NCBI GenBank assembly: GCA_025617745.1
Contig: CM046858.1
Span: 42,183,573-42,247,572 of the forward strand
Direction of reading: 5' to 3'
DNA: 64,000 nucleotides
DNA from: Heliocidaris erythrogramma
Lineage: Eukaryota; Echinodermata; Echinoidea; Camarodonta; Echinometridae
Shown: positions 45,801 to 49,000 of the stretch, in pieces
How the letters are laid out: each line of letters opens with the position of its first letter
Numbering within the stretch: the stretch's first letter is position 1
The notes under the pieces: generated by a model
Database searches by the model: none
Seen by the model: only the letters and a program-made list of their open reading frames with translations
Told to the model about the DNA's origin: nothing
Translations under genes and position numbers: made by a program

Positions 45801-46435
45801 ATTAGACCAAGCTTCTGTAATAAGGGTATTATAATATGCATACAAAATTATAAAAATGATTTGTCTTTGTATTTCATTGAATGAATACCACATTCCAGCA
45901 ATTATACTTTGTTTTTGTGATATTTTTATTTCCTTCTTACCACAAAATTGACACTATCAGTAACCACTCTTGTTCTAATAATTTTTTCCATGGCTTTATA
46001 CTGGTACATGTAAATTGGTTCAGTTACATATCATTTTTCTGAAGGTTCATAATTCTGAAGGTTTGTTATTCAGACTGTTTGTAATTCCGAAAATAAAATA
46101 GGGTTCGTAATTCCTAAAATGAAAAAAGGGTTCATAATTCCGAAGGTACGTAATTCGGAAAAGTTATGTAGGGTTCTATTGCATTTTCAGAATTGCGAAC
46201 CTTCTGAAAATTATGAACCCTTTTTCATTTTCGGAATTACGAACCCCCTGCAATGGAAAATTTGTGTTTCGGATTTACGAACCTTCGGAAAACGAGTCCC
46301 TCTTATTGGTTCTTGGATAAGTTGCCTACCCTATTCTCATCTTCCCCCTTTTATAATAGACCATACAACTTTATTAATTTGCTTCCCACTTTTTATCTTT
46401 GATTTTCTTTCAGGAGTAAAGAGTCTGCAAAGTAG
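3303..46435 (+). CDS. MPC1: Mitochondrial pyruvate carrier 1 (five-exon gene; frame broken at exon 2 as assembled)
   Basis: MPC1 pairs with MPC2 in the inner mitochondrial membrane to import pyruvate. Joined exons: 3303-3469, 38476-38491, 40539-40619, 43411-43546, 46414-46435; all introns are GT-AG. Family-defining segments are seen: HFWGP (exon 2), [14 protein letters not shown]...PEIISPRMT (exon 3), [20 protein letters not shown] (exon 4), then a short tail RSKESAK-stop (exon 5). The N-terminus is basic with no acidic residue before Asp36, as for a mitochondrial presequence. The sum of exons is 422 bases, not a multiple of three: exon 1 ends two bases into a codon whereas HFWGP needs a codon start. 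Exons 2-5 agree in phase with each other. With four more bases the product would be 141 residues, a normal MPC1 size. Alternatives to assembly error: a true frameshift allele, a four-base microexon, or exon 1 belonging elsewhere. Confidence 0.85.
3589..4280 (+). mobile_element. 692-bp CACTC element, copy 1 (complete)
   Basis: Left end CACTCCCGGGTACATT, right end inverted CACTCATAG-like (here ...CCTATGAGTG). It is flanked by an exact 8-bp duplication CTACTAGT (3581-3588, 4281-4288). The interior includes a conserved block around GATCGCGTGTTGTTTACA. Long overlapping open frames on both strands are present in several copies, but they resemble no transposase, so I treat it as non-autonomous. The 8-bp duplication fits hAT or P-type transposition. 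Family named here only for convenience. Confidence 0.88.
4425..5115 (+). mobile_element. 691-bp CACTC element, copy 3, inserted into copy 2
   Basis: A complete copy from CACTCCCGGG to ...GCTATGAGTG. It is flanked by ACTCCTAC at 4417-4424 and again at 5116-5123, where that octamer is internal sequence of copy 2. It is therefore a self-insertion. Orientation is the same as its host copy. Confidence 0.9.
5304..6120. other. Left interior of the 9-kb element
   Basis: Unique-looking sequence with a locally GC-richer patch at about 5515-5660. No recognisable gene. Short open frames here (5435-5677 and 5865-6137) show no known motif. Confidence 0.4.
6127..6270. repeat. CCTACG minisatellite, left block
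   Basis: About three units of CCTACGGACCTACGTTG followed by GTCAGGATATAAGTAAT. It is the same array as 7221-8985, separated from it by the 942-bp TA-flanked insertion. Confidence 0.85.
6279..7220. mobile_element. 942-bp TA-flanked inverted-repeat element inside the minisatellite
   Basis: Ends GGGTGCGCG..CCGGTATTCGGTCA in inverted order, with two swapped bases over 25. A TA dinucleotide is duplicated (6277-6278, 7221-7222); removing the element restores the minisatellite text GGCAGTAATATTATAACC. The core ATTCGGTC recurs subterminally at about 6312, 6709 and inverted at about 6998, 7017 and 7194, which look like protein-binding sites. The TA target suggests a Tc1/mariner-like mobiliser. No transposase ORF. 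Confidence 0.82.
7221..8985. repeat. CCTACG-rich minisatellite, main array (about 39 units)
   Basis: Units of about 40-50 bp each contain one TACGTTG (about 39 counted by eye). Each begins with one to three CCTACGGA-type nonamers and ends either TGTCAGGATATAAGTAAT or TGCCAGGGTGTCAGTAATCATAG. The two unit types alternate in blocks, giving a higher-order pattern such as recurrent copies of a longer segment with CCTACGAACCTACGCACC. The array is rich in CpG compared with its surroundings. Confidence 0.92.
9150..9800. repeat. GAACGAGACAATGTCG internal repeats of the 9-kb element, block 1
   Basis: Three partial copies of a unit containing GAACGAGACAATGTCGTT, then ATACCGGTACCCATGTTATC, ending in GAGGGCACCTTCCATGCAC. 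The same unit recurs at 12215-12530 and 13600-13900. Confidence 0.7.
9800..10520. other. Interior of the 9-kb element, no gene seen
   Basis: AT-rich sequence with no coding signal and no clear repeat structure. Confidence 0.4.
10520..12215. mobile_element. Probable insertion with inverted subterminal sequence inside the 9-kb element
   Basis: Sequence at about 10938-11005 (GTGCAGTATTGCATCC through GTTCGGGCGTCGAACCCC) is matched in inverted order at about 12114-12190 (GGTTCGACGCCCGGACTG through CTGCACTGC). The repeats that surround this block (GAACGAGACAATG units) stop before it and resume after it. Termini and target duplication were not resolved. It contains a poly-G tract at 10531-10550. 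Confidence 0.45.
12215..12530. repeat. GAACGAGACAATGTCG internal repeat, block 2
   Basis: One long copy of the internal unit of the 9-kb element, ending GGCACCTTCCATGCACATC and GTGAATATCATGAGATAATGA. Confidence 0.7.
12784..12863. repeat. TC/TATC microsatellite
   Basis: Interrupted (TC)n with TATC interspersions. It creates open frames of Ser/Leu/Ile runs that are not genes. Confidence 0.9.
12900..13600. other. Interior of the 9-kb element, no gene seen
   Basis: AT-rich, with a local 58-bp direct duplication around TATTTCAGACTATTTAACAA (about 13400-13490). A 90-residue open frame at 13048-13320 (minus) matches nothing I know. Confidence 0.4.
13600..13900. repeat. GAACGAGACAATGTCG internal repeat, block 3
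   Basis: Closely resembles block 2 over its whole length. Confidence 0.7.
14758..15449 (-). mobile_element. 692-bp CACTC element, copy A (complete, inverted)
   Basis: Runs from CACTCATAGCTACATTCC to CCCGTGAGTG, reverse to copies 1-3. Exact 8-bp duplication CCTAGTAT at 14750-14757 and 15450-15457. With the right part of copy 2 (14339-14743) it forms a near-perfect palindrome of about 400 bp per arm, centred near 14750. Confidence 0.9.
15450..15813. repeat. Spacer unit, first copy of tandem duplication
   Basis: 364 bp beginning CCTAGTATGTTGTTGTTG and ending CCATGGGTTATAG. It repeats almost perfectly at 16953-17316. The open frame starting at 15572 is duplicated at 17075 merely because the spacer is. 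Confidence 0.85.
15814..16952 (-). mobile_element. CACTC element, copy B, interrupted by a TA-flanked MITE
   Basis: 691 bp once the insertion at 16457-16902 and one TA are removed. The right flank is CCTAGTAT as for copy A, but the left flank is GGTTATAG. This fits formation by unequal exchange between two CACTC copies rather than a fresh insertion. Confidence 0.85.
16457..16902. mobile_element. 446-bp TA-flanked MITE inside copy B
   Basis: The ends are TGATGGGGAGCCCCATGTC..TGCGCAC and, inverted, TGGCTAGAGTGCCCAAGTC..TGCGCAC. TA is duplicated (16455-16456, 16903-16904), and excision restores TTTAGTACATGCG as in copy A. CCCCATGTCTGCGCAC is repeated internally at about 16668. No transposase. 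Confidence 0.8.
16953..17316. repeat. Spacer unit, second copy
   Basis: Near-identical to 15450-15813. Confidence 0.85.
17317..17662 (-). mobile_element. CACTC element, copy C, truncated
   Basis: Left half of the inverted element, breaking off near GGAAAAGTTCCGATTTTC. It is followed at once by another family terminus, CACTCATGGCTACATTACTG (17662-17700), and then by a related end, CACTCATAGGTACACGCC, from 17700. Confidence 0.8.
17662..17790. mobile_element. Fragments of CACTC-type and CACTCATAGGYACACGCC-type ends
   Basis: The second end (GCCATTGCCGACTGTGTAGG, then TAATGCATCACTGTGCAT) recurs at 19308-19392 and, inverted, at 19133-19170. A sister element family is implied. Complete termini are not resolved here. 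Confidence 0.5.
17842..18025 (-). repeat. 184-bp dispersed repeat, copy 1 (carries splice-donor-like GTAAGT on minus strand)
   Basis: Matches 24729-24916 in direct orientation, from GATTAAAACTTACCAG to GATCTCC. Read on the minus strand, the sequence ends in CTG|GTAAGT, a consensus donor, suggesting an exon-derived or promoter-like module. The copies flank the DIRS element on both sides. Confidence 0.6.
18025..18295. mobile_element. 271-bp foldback element with TACGTACG core
   Basis: The arms start CTACGAAGACCTGGAAGGGC and are exactly inverted at the other end for about 70 bp. The core consists of repeated ACGTACGTACGT tracts joined by AATAATA or TAGTAATT. Because ACGT tracts are self-complementary, the whole 271 bp can form one hairpin. 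No clear target duplication. Confidence 0.8.
18296..19130. other. Stretch between foldback and DIRS flanks
   Basis: No gene recognised. It contains a GC-rich block (18510-18720) with small palindromes such as GGTACCCGGGGTA and AGCGCTAGCTGCTAGC. Confidence 0.4.
19133..19392. mobile_element. Inverted pair of CACTCATAGGCACACGCC ends
   Basis: ACAGTCGGCAATGGCGTGTG at about 19141 is matched in inverted order at 19308-19340. Between them, GATGAGCGGAACTAGCGGGC (about 19238) is the reverse complement of sequence at 27045-27080. Probably two ends facing outward from a composite insertion. Confidence 0.45.
19492..19615. repeat. DIRS terminal inverted repeat (3' side)
   Basis: 124 bp from AGAGGGTTAGCATTTTTCCC to GTGTGAGTATTCATC. 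Exactly the reverse complement of 24541-24664. Confidence 0.92.
19616..19918. other. Spacer between DIRS 3' repeat and complementary region
   Basis: 303 bp without recognised coding function. A 127-codon open frame (19524-19907, plus) crosses the terminal repeat and is not conserved coding as far as I can tell. Confidence 0.5.
19919..20036. repeat. DIRS internal complementary region
   Basis: The first part (19919-19994) is the reverse complement of the left tail 19421-19497. The second part (about 19991-20036) is the reverse complement of the right tail 24654-24696. The two parts meet at AATTCTATT, which models the circular junction of the element ends. It would serve as template for completing the ends during circle formation. 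Confidence 0.9.
20037..20481. other. DIRS 3' untranslated region
   Basis: Between the recombinase stop codon and the internal complementary region; AT-rich, no ORF. Confidence 0.6.
20482..21786 (-). CDS. DIRS ORF3: tyrosine recombinase
   Basis: 434 codons. The recombinase would integrate the circular double-stranded DNA copy. Visible core residues: Arg265 (VSAQRTQTL), the H-x-x-R box HSFR at 379-382, Trp405, and nucleophile Tyr415 in FQTFYLKP. An N-terminal SAM-like segment lies around 125-200 ([16 protein letters not shown]). The first half overlaps the RT ORF by 487 bp in another frame, usual in DIRS elements, so the true start may be internal. The ATG at 21786 is simply the first in frame. 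The frame is uninterrupted, so the protein could be active. Confidence 0.93.
   Translation of the reverse strand: MLQQSITMLCHMETRPQSIRSRCIFFILEFNDSVSLSPLLSSCQGPTQSEERQRRESLTHRTSMASSALVPNNSSVTGCCTSSSTTQLFDRLSESVPKSSSNRLRHLVERWRSTGISEHASSLIALSWRDGTSKQYESAFQLWLRWCGEQSINPYQPCIADVINFLSSQQRQDKAYSTINSYRSALSSVLHPIEGFPVGKHPLVVRLMKGVFNINTPKPRYHSTCTWKVSKVFDYLCSIADNSHLSLLDLSKKLASLVALVSAQRTQTLNHLDISFLNLSDDRAVFQVMNLLKTTTPKRGIANQTIELLPYPSNKKLCVLSALQEYINRTKSLREETGETKLFISTKKPHKSVTSSTLARWLKSTLSASGIDTTVFSAHSFRSASTSSAFAHGVTMKEILKKADWSNARTFQTFYLKPVIEETTFASAVLNNSE
21300..23249 (-). CDS. DIRS ORF2: reverse transcriptase, RNase H and methyltransferase-like region
   Basis: 649 codons. RT: about 50-240, with catalytic Asp in [10 protein letters not shown] (near 112) and the YLDD box at 176-179. 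RNase H: about 335-455, with RTDAS (Asp343), VLELLA (Glu377), KSDNSSA (Asp402) and EADTLSR (Asp452). About 475-560 is the conserved block that follows RNase H in DIRS elements ([20 protein letters not shown]), often called the methyltransferase-like domain; I see no clear catalytic DPPY box. The tail overlaps ORF3. It begins 74 bp after ORF1 ends; translation may use an unresolved mechanism such as internal initiation. Confidence 0.93.
   Translation of the reverse strand: MLDAISGYKIDFTSSPCQSHFPSNYITSLEEREAINREISSLLKKKAIKQTSKQNIVFLSTIFTIPKKSGERRPIINLKNLNHFVKYEHFKMETFKNVKDIVMKSDFITSIDLKDAYFSIPIHESYHRYLGFSWENVFYCFQCLPFGLSSAPRVFTKVMKPVMATMRSRGIRSMIYLDDIIIFANSRKMSIEHTQFVCDLLSSLGFNINFMKSSLTPETSATYLGFCIDSSSLTISLPHEKVEKIRTLGNLILLSEKVIIRDLARFIGLIVSSFDAFPKGRLHYRLLERTKIIALQNSDGNFDATLSLNRDVLQEIEWWLNIPPEEFCSSAEIPPIDVSIRTDASNTGWGAFCEDDNSFSQGVWSSSVSHLHINVLELLAIKHALSTLCSTRHDTHIHIKSDNSSAVSYINKLGGCVPQLNRISYAIWTFCFDRNIWLSASHLAGMLNIEADTLSRRDLNKELHLCPDLFVSICRHFNVRPEIDLFSSCFNNQLPCYVTWKRDPKAFEVDAFSLSWNSMTVYLFPPFCLLARVLHKVRKDNVEKALLIAPLWQAQPWYPIILQLLVAVPLLLPPNSLIDCPSPFPNLHLTAFVISSNAGAQREFRNTLRVLSPSLGEMEPASSTNQLFNYGFAGVVNSRLIPINHVSLT
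23324..24472 (-). CDS. DIRS ORF1: gag-like protein
   Basis: 382 codons at the 5' position of the element. No enzymatic motif. The C-terminal quarter is very basic and rich in Arg, Asp and Tyr (around 305-382, e.g. [17 protein letters not shown]), which suits RNA binding. There is no CCHC zinc knuckle, as is common for DIRS gag proteins. Role assigned by position and composition. Confidence 0.8.
   Translation of the reverse strand: MQAEDFLERDPEGLPHDAGADRAAVIESKLTAQSDELRILSSTVSRFVDAFSTKQVETVPRAKHGSIERSAVNKDDDLMSIFADETLSHCSNSPSRVSSYDPIDFSFEAVEPKTSEPFLDGDCADLYQGSSEKRRPAVFDGLATRMTKAVTLPPKKESLENIAKQYLTPENAPAVCAPRIPHELWGTISPKIRSADSRSQKLQSFIVKSFLPYGEILSELHSATTEKRCVDVERIKRFALDGITLGGFTSYDVSMKRREEWKRSFSHKYKGICNRSIPLTESLFGDDFHSTLKTVGDSYQVSQKIAPNLKAKRSCSYSRRDEPYPAYRRDRHDRQDRSRFGKDNSSFQTRKGDFRPPATVSRAPPPKSNTFHFKSNKPFQKN
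24541..24664. repeat. DIRS terminal inverted repeat (5' side)
   Basis: Reverse complement of 19492-19615 with no difference seen. It includes CTATTTATAGG, a possible TATA-like promoter core, about 30 bp inside the repeat. Confidence 0.92.
24729..24916 (-). repeat. 184-bp dispersed repeat, copy 2
   Basis: Diverged direct copy of 17842-18025 with the same CTG|GTAAGT on the minus strand. It starts about 30 bp outside the DIRS 5' end. Confidence 0.6.
25018..25690. repeat. Cluster of poly-C, poly-A/T and poly-G tracts
   Basis: Homopolymer C at 25021 and 25061, A/T runs at about 25037 and 25211, G at 25518 and 25577, C at 25650. CAGTGGCGTAACTGG at about 25423 is a terminus like that of the hAT-type element at 55242, so at least one poly-G element is present. 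Confidence 0.55.
25700..26740. other. Repeat-rich stretch without genes
   Basis: Contains a 27-G tract (26050) and short repeats of TAAATGGCGTAA (about 25930, 26475, 26525). No coding signal. Confidence 0.4.
26742..26940. repeat. About 75-bp tandem repeat, 2.6 units
   Basis: Units contain TCTGCTCACTA, then CCGTCTAGTTTAGCTCC, then ATTTGTTATTGTATGACTC; the third unit is diverged. Confidence 0.75.
26941..27890. other. Intronic sequence, no gene seen
   Basis: Includes an inverted match (27025-27080) to about 19230-19290 and a short tandem CCAAAAACCACTTA (27294-27345). Confidence 0.4.
27893..28030. mobile_element. 140-bp hairpin MITE, copy 2
   Basis: GGGGAGCGTTTCATCAAGCG to TTGATGAAACACTCCCC, with the conserved self-complementary core. 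Confidence 0.85.
28099..28747 (-). mobile_element. Old diverged copy of the 692-bp CACTC element
   Basis: Collinear with copy A from CACTCGTAGAGACATGAC to CAGAAAATACCAAG, but with many substitutions and small deletions (for example loss in the GGTCGCCGCGGGCG block). The right end is missing. It shows that the family was active well before the 3.6-17 kb cluster. Confidence 0.75.
28750..30480. other. Intronic sequence with TE scraps
   Basis: CAGTGGATACTTGTTATAAAG at 29282 matches one end of the TA-flanked MITE at 44459. About 29381-29545 matches the left part of the 31966-32550 element. No gene. Confidence 0.4.
30518..30545. repeat. Poly-G tract (about 27 G)
   Basis: Uninterrupted G run, possible length error in assembly. 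Confidence 0.85.
30550..31880. other. Intronic sequence, no gene seen
   Basis: AT-rich with scattered TACATGTA words. A GATCTCGATCT-like run at 31197-31300 (GATCTGGATCTCGG and similar) is a degenerate GATCTN repeat. Confidence 0.4.
31887..32633. mobile_element. CAGTGGCGGAT-ended element, invaded by a TTAA-type element
   Basis: Left end CAGTGGCGGATCTAC, right end inverted CAGGGTGGATCCAGG. The hexamer TGAAAG abuts both ends, which is too short for a confident 8-bp duplication. The core is replaced by the 31966-32550 insertion. Confidence 0.55.
31966..32550. mobile_element. AGGG-AATCCAACCTT inverted-repeat element
   Basis: Ends AGGGAAATCCAACCTT and, inverted, AGGGCAATCCAACCTT. TTAA abuts the left end and TTAG the right. 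The subterminal sequence (GTTTGAACGAAATCGGACAA and relatives) is inverted too. Partial copies lie at 29381-29545 and 36575-36690. Possibly Kolobok- or piggyBac-mobilised. Confidence 0.6.
33308..33634. mobile_element. 327-bp TTAA-flanked MITE
   Basis: Ends AGGGAGCGACAAGTCGCAATC and, inverted, AGGGAGTGGCAAGTCGTAATC. TTAA on both sides (33304-33307, 33635-33638). Kolobok/piggyBac type. It interrupts a CAGTGAAACCTCGTTGTAAAG element fragment that starts at 33176. Confidence 0.8.
34045..34168. mobile_element. 140-bp hairpin MITE, variant copy 3
   Basis: Shares the core (CTCTCAGCCAATCAGATGCA to TTATAACAGTTGTCGG), but the ends read CATTTCATGAAAGGA and TCCTTTCATGAAACG. A divergent subfamily whose ends pair with each other. 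Confidence 0.65.
34297..34340. repeat. Interrupted poly-G tract
   Basis: G runs with single T or C interruptions. Confidence 0.85.
34487..34624. mobile_element. 140-bp hairpin MITE, copy 4
   Basis: Full-length copy with GGGGAGCG/CGCTCCCC ends. Confidence 0.85.
34730..35850. other. Intronic sequence, no gene seen
   Basis: No coding signal. A weak inverted pair GTGAACTTGTACTTATGA/AAGTACAAGTTCACC (about 35540-35635) suggests a small foldback. Confidence 0.35.
35850..35976. mobile_element. Poly-G CAGTGG..CCACTG element
   Basis: Starts CAGTGGGGGCGGG and ends GGATCCGCCACTG. A G run on the left and a C run on the right let it fold. No clear target duplication. Confidence 0.55.
36220..36490. repeat. 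117-bp tandem repeat, about 2.3 units
   Basis: The unit contains GGTATTTGTTCAAAAGATAC and GGGACTGCTAGTGTTC; TTCAAAAGGTACATTATAGT recurs inside each unit at half-unit spacing. Confidence 0.8.
36870..37495 (-). pseudogene. 5'-truncated Penelope-like retroelement (GIY-YIG endonuclease end)
   Basis: The minus-strand frame 37632-37000 encodes, from about residue 47, the linker and endonuclease of a Penelope-like element. Visible parts: [23 protein letters not shown] (GIY-YIG core), Glu187 in LEALFI as the likely metal ligand, and a DPLLCQQ tail. The reverse transcriptase that should precede it is missing; the first 46 residues come from flanking repeat DNA. The 3' tail (about 36880-36925) has GACGAAGCTTTTCG as in other Penelope 3' ends. 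Such elements insert near telomeres or at breaks; this one is dead. Confidence 0.82.
37496..37880. repeat. TTTCG/CTTGTGGTT palindromic repeat block
   Basis: AAGTTTCG and its complement and CTTGTGGTT recur in both orientations (37497, 37545, 37620, 37845). Related AAGTTTCGCC lies at about 36545. Probably inverted ends of a MITE into which the Penelope copy inserted. Confidence 0.4.
38476..38491 (+). CDS. MPC1: MPC1 exon 2 (16-base microexon as assembled)
   Basis: CAC TTC TGG GGG CCA G encodes HFWGP plus the first base of Val, between acceptor CTATAG and donor GTGAGT. HFWGP is the near-invariant MPC1 entry to the first membrane helix. Exon 1 ends in AG, so this exon should begin with C-ACN before HFWGP to give S-T. 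A lost copy of a tandem CACT would explain the shortfall exactly. See findings. Confidence 0.8.
38492..40538 (+). other. MPC1 intron 2
   Basis: GT-AG intron of 2,047 bases. It contains a periodic TGTCCCGTCTGTCAC motif (five copies, 39261-40050) and an inverted pair (40057-40088 with 40423-40455, core GCGAGAATT and CGCATATTTGAGG). Confidence 0.8.
40539..40619 (+). CDS. MPC1: MPC1 exon 3
   Basis: 81 bases encoding (V)[19 protein letters not shown] and ISPRMTA, the first transmembrane helix and matrix loop of MPC1. Acceptor TTTTCTTAG, donor GCAG|GTGAGT. Starts two bases into the Val codon and ends one base into an Ala codon, in phase with exons 2 and 4. Confidence 0.95.
41044..41181. mobile_element. 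140-bp hairpin MITE, copy 5
   Basis: GGGGAGCGTTTCATCAAGCG to ATGAATTGCTCCCC. Confidence 0.85.
41299..41352. repeat. CCGT microsatellite
   Basis: (TCCG)n with two TGCG interruptions, directly before the 171-bp tandem array. It is preceded by GCCTCCGCCCACCGAAGGTG, a small self-complementary segment. Confidence 0.92.
41357..42375. repeat. 171-bp tandem array with AGGTCA half-sites, about six units
   Basis: CAAACTTGGTAC occurs at 41400, 41571, 41742, 41913, 42074 and 42245: steps of 171, 171, 171, 161 and 171. Nearly every unit contains four AGGTCA hexamers in direct order, spaced by 1, 1 and 3 bases; the 161-bp unit has lost part of this. The rest of the unit (ATATCTCAAGAACTGTTTGA and others) is equally conserved, so the hexamers may simply be part of the repeat. 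Confidence 0.9.
43411..43546 (+). CDS. MPC1: MPC1 exon 4
   Basis: 136 bases encoding (A)[19 protein letters not shown], then [20 protein letters not shown] and YVNYA plus AG. This is the second membrane segment with the MPC1 signature [21 protein letters not shown]. Acceptor GTGGCCAG, donor AAG|GTAACA. Confidence 0.97.
43637..43742. mobile_element. 140-bp hairpin MITE, copy 6 (right end lost)
   Basis: Normal from GGGGAGCG to TTATAACAGTTATCGG, then replaced by a telomere-like tract. Confidence 0.75.
43743..43828. repeat. Degenerate telomere-like CCCTAAC tract between two hairpin MITEs
   Basis: CCCTAACCTCAACC.. then AACCCAAACCCAAACCCG and CCTAACCGTAACTGTAACCG. Loosely (CCNTAA)n, not a clean TTAGGG array. 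Confidence 0.6.
43829..43963. mobile_element. 140-bp hairpin MITE, copy 7
   Basis: GGGGAGCATTTCATCAAG to CTTGAAACGCTCCCC, opposite in orientation to copy 6. Confidence 0.8.
44047..44086. repeat. AGATA pentanucleotide microsatellite
   Basis: About eight AGATA units. Confidence 0.9.
44459..44625. mobile_element. 167-bp TA-flanked MITE
   Basis: Ends CAATGGAAACTTACTATAAC and, inverted, CAGTGGACACTCGTTATAAT. TA on both sides (44457-44458, 44626-44627). Fragments of the same end at 29282 and 33176. Confidence 0.75.
44969..45435. mobile_element. 467-bp TA-flanked mariner-type element
   Basis: Inverted ends of about 68 bp start CAGTGTGTATCAAAAAAAGT / CAGTGCGTATCAAAAAAGTA and continue through CCAAAATCATAATTT. 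TA target (44967-44968, 45436-45437). A 77-codon frame inside (45118-45351) lacks transposase motifs. Confidence 0.85.
45784..45996. mobile_element. 213-bp TA-flanked MITE
   Basis: Ends CAGCCCTGGAAAAAATTATT and, inverted, AAGCCATGGAAAAAATTATT. TA on both sides. Tc1/mariner type. Confidence 0.75.
46035..46290. repeat. TTCGGAATTACGAACC repeat block 2
   Basis: GGTTCATAATTCCGAAGGTA type units on the left, reverse-complement units on the right, as in 1286-1620. Confidence 0.65.
46414..46435 (+). CDS. MPC1: MPC1 exon 5 (C-terminal tail and stop)
   Basis: After acceptor TTTCTTTCAG, G completes the Arg codon and SKESAK-TAG follows. Phase fits exon 4. The basic, Ala-ending tail is of the length usual for MPC1. 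Being so short, it is supported mainly by splice site, phase and position. Candidate polyadenylation signals downstream are ATTAAA at about 47203 and AATAAA at about 47466. Confidence 0.75.
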
Positions 46436-47035
46436 AGAGCAATGCACATGTCTTCTAACGTAGGGCGTATTTTTTGATACAAAATTTAATGTTCTTGAGA
46501 AATATTTCTATATGAATCTATATGTCTTATATACAACATCATTATGTGATTCAAATTCCAGCTTGATAAGCAGTTTTAAGAGGTCATGAACGTGTCACAT
46601 TGGAAGGCAATAGAAAGAGTATTTGAACTGTATTTATACATTTATTCTGGTGTGTTGTCTAGGAAGAAAAAAAAAGATTTTTTGTTAACCCATTGTGTAC
46701 TGTAATCGATTGGGCGCTGTACTAAGCCTGCAAAAATGAGAAAATTCAGTGGTCAACAGGTTAAAGTAATGGGGATGGAATGAATGAATTTATGAGTACT
46801 TTAGTTTTGGGGTCTCGGGGATGTAGAAGAAACTTGTACATTTATTTGTCTCGATGAAGCCTGGTAGAAGTTTGATTTTTGTGTAAAAAATAATTTGTAA
46901 TATAAATTCACATAAAAACATTTTTTCTTTGTCTATTGCATTGACAAGGGTACAGAAGCAGGTTTTTAGTCAGGTGTGTCCAAGTGTCCAAACAAAGCCT
47001 TGTATCTTGTTAATGATCCAGTTCAATTAATGGAT

Positions 47036-47066
<31 letters not shown>

Positions 47067-47540
47067 TTGTTCAGACGGCCTGCTTTTCACGTTTGAAATC
47101 CTGGCTAAAAGTTTGCACTGATATGTGCTTCCATAATTCCATAAGTTAAATTTCTTCACTCAAAGACAAAACTGTACAGGTCTATACTTTAAATGTTTAA
47201 ATGATTAAAAAAAGGTTAAAATGTATTCAGATAAGGAAATCAATTTCTTCTTTCAAACATTTATAAAATTCTCATGATTTGTCCGATTTATTTCACCATC
47301 CTGGATTGCCCATTAATGAAGAAGTCACTTCTTGAGTACGGGATCTATTATTGGCTGAATATGAACCTTTATTAATGTATAGCCCCTGTGTCTATTATTC
47401 TAAATTTGGGGGTATACAGGTAATATGTAATTAATTGGTTGCGATGATGTGGATCAATTCCAAATAATAAAAAAAAAACACGACACAACATGACTATTAT
47501 ATTTTGTTGTTTATTTGGCTGATGTATGTTGTGAGAGAGG
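46436..47540 (+). other. Probable MPC1 3' UTR and downstream sequence
   Basis: No coding signal. A 29-C tract at about 47038 precedes the candidate polyadenylation signals. Confidence 0.4.
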
Positions 47541-47542
47541 GG

Positions 47543-47584
<42 letters not shown>

Positions 47585-47680
47585 GGACGAGGGGAAGAGA
47601 GGAGGAATGAGAGAATAGAGGGAGAGAGAAGGGATTAAGAGTAAATCGGAGGGGTGAGAGAGAGAGAGAGAGAGATAGAG
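47543..47680. repeat. GA microsatellite and GA-rich tract
   Basis: (GA)15-like run, then imperfect GAGAGAG clusters. Confidence 0.9.
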
Positions 47681-47754
47681 ACAATTTGCAGAAAGAATGA
47701 TGTGAGAGAGGGAGATTGCTAAGTAAAGGGAAGGTTGAGTTCTGGGAAAGGTTA

Positions 47755-48110
47755 CAAATAATTTGTGATCTTTTCTCTCTTAGTTTGGAAGAACATCATC
47801 GTAGAAATGTCCCCTGAAAAAAACGATTTCTCTTCAAATGCCCTTGTATAAAAATATGAAGAAAAATAGGTGAAATGTTCGGGCCGAACATTCATGCCAC
47901 ATATGTCTGCAGTCCCATAATATACCCATTTGTGTGTGTGTGGTGCGTGTGCTTTTGATGGAGTTTGGGTTGATTTCTTGTCATTTTAATGAATCCAAAA
48001 CTTTACAGTATACACCAAATCCTTATATAGACATGATCAACCTTTCCCAATTGCTTCCAGTTTCTTTCACAATGTAATCACATGACCAGAACTCAACTTT
48101 ATATTCAAGG
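47755..48110. repeat. Segmental duplication, copy 1 (3' flank of IAP-A)
   Basis: Collinear with 58390-58720: shared GGCCGAACATTCATGCCACA, CAGTATACACCAA and GATCAACCTTTCCC in the same order. Marks the IAP gene duplication. Confidence 0.85.
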
Positions 48111-48179
48111 GCTAATAAAGTGAATGGGAGGGAGATGTATGTAAAACTGTACAATTATACATCTTCTCTCACTGACGTA

Positions 48180-48385
48180 GCTACAGAGTACACGCGGGCG
48201 GGCGGGCGGGGGGGGGGGGGGGGGGGCACGTGCCCCTCAATCGCATGGCAAAAGAGAGAGAGAGAAAAAAAAAGAGAGGAGAGAAGCGAAAAGTAAAAGA
48301 GAGGCGAACGATAAACTAAATTCATGGCCTCCTACAAAAAACAGCATATTATTGATTAGTGAAAGAGGCCGACGATAAGAAAGTT
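48180..48385. other. Poly-G and purine-rich stretch beside the gap
   Basis: (CGGG)n leading into about 26 G, then AGAGAGAG and AAAGAGAGGAGAG. Confidence 0.6.
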
Positions 48386-48500
48386 GTGATACTTTTTCAT
48401 GTGTAAAGAAAACACTTGTCTTGACAAACACGGATACACTCGCATCGAAACTGCACTGAACAATCACTCAATGATAGTTATTCATAATACTTCCACACTT

Positions 48501-49000
48501 NNNNNNNNNNNNNNNNNNNNNNNNNNNNNNNNNNNNNNNNNNNNNNNNNNNNNNNNNNNNNNNNNNNNNNNNNNNNNNNNNNNNNNNNNNNNNNNNNNNN
48601 NNNNNNNNNNNNNNNNNNNNNNNNNNNNNNNNNNNNNNNNNNNNNNNNNNNNNNNNNNNNNNNNNNNNNNNNNNNNNNNNNNNNNNNNNNNNNNNNNNNN
48701 NNNNNNNNNNNNNNNNNNNNNNNNNNNNNNNNNNNNNNNNNNNNNNNNNNNNNNNNNNNNNNNNNNNNNNNNNNNNNNNNNNNNNNNNNNNNNNNNNNNN
48801 NNNNNNNNNNNNNNNNNNNNNNNNNNNNNNNNNNNNNNNNNNNNNNNNNNNNNNNNNNNNNNNNNNNNNNNNNNNNNNNNNNNNNNNNNNNNNNNNNNNN
48901 NNNNNNNNNNNNNNNNNNNNNNNNNNNNNNNNNNNNNNNNNNNNNNNNNNNNNNNNNNNNNNNNNNNNNNNNNNNNNNNNNNNNNNNNNNNNNNNNNNNN
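48501..49000. other. Assembly gap (500 N)
   Basis: Exactly 500 N, probably a placeholder of unknown true size. It removes the second BIR and all later exons of IAP-A. Confidence 0.99.

Larger units (their letters stand above)
43547..46413 (+). other. MPC1 intron 4
   Basis: GT-AG intron holding two hairpin MITEs, a GATAA microsatellite, three TA-flanked MITEs and a TTCGGAATTACG block. Confidence 0.85.
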
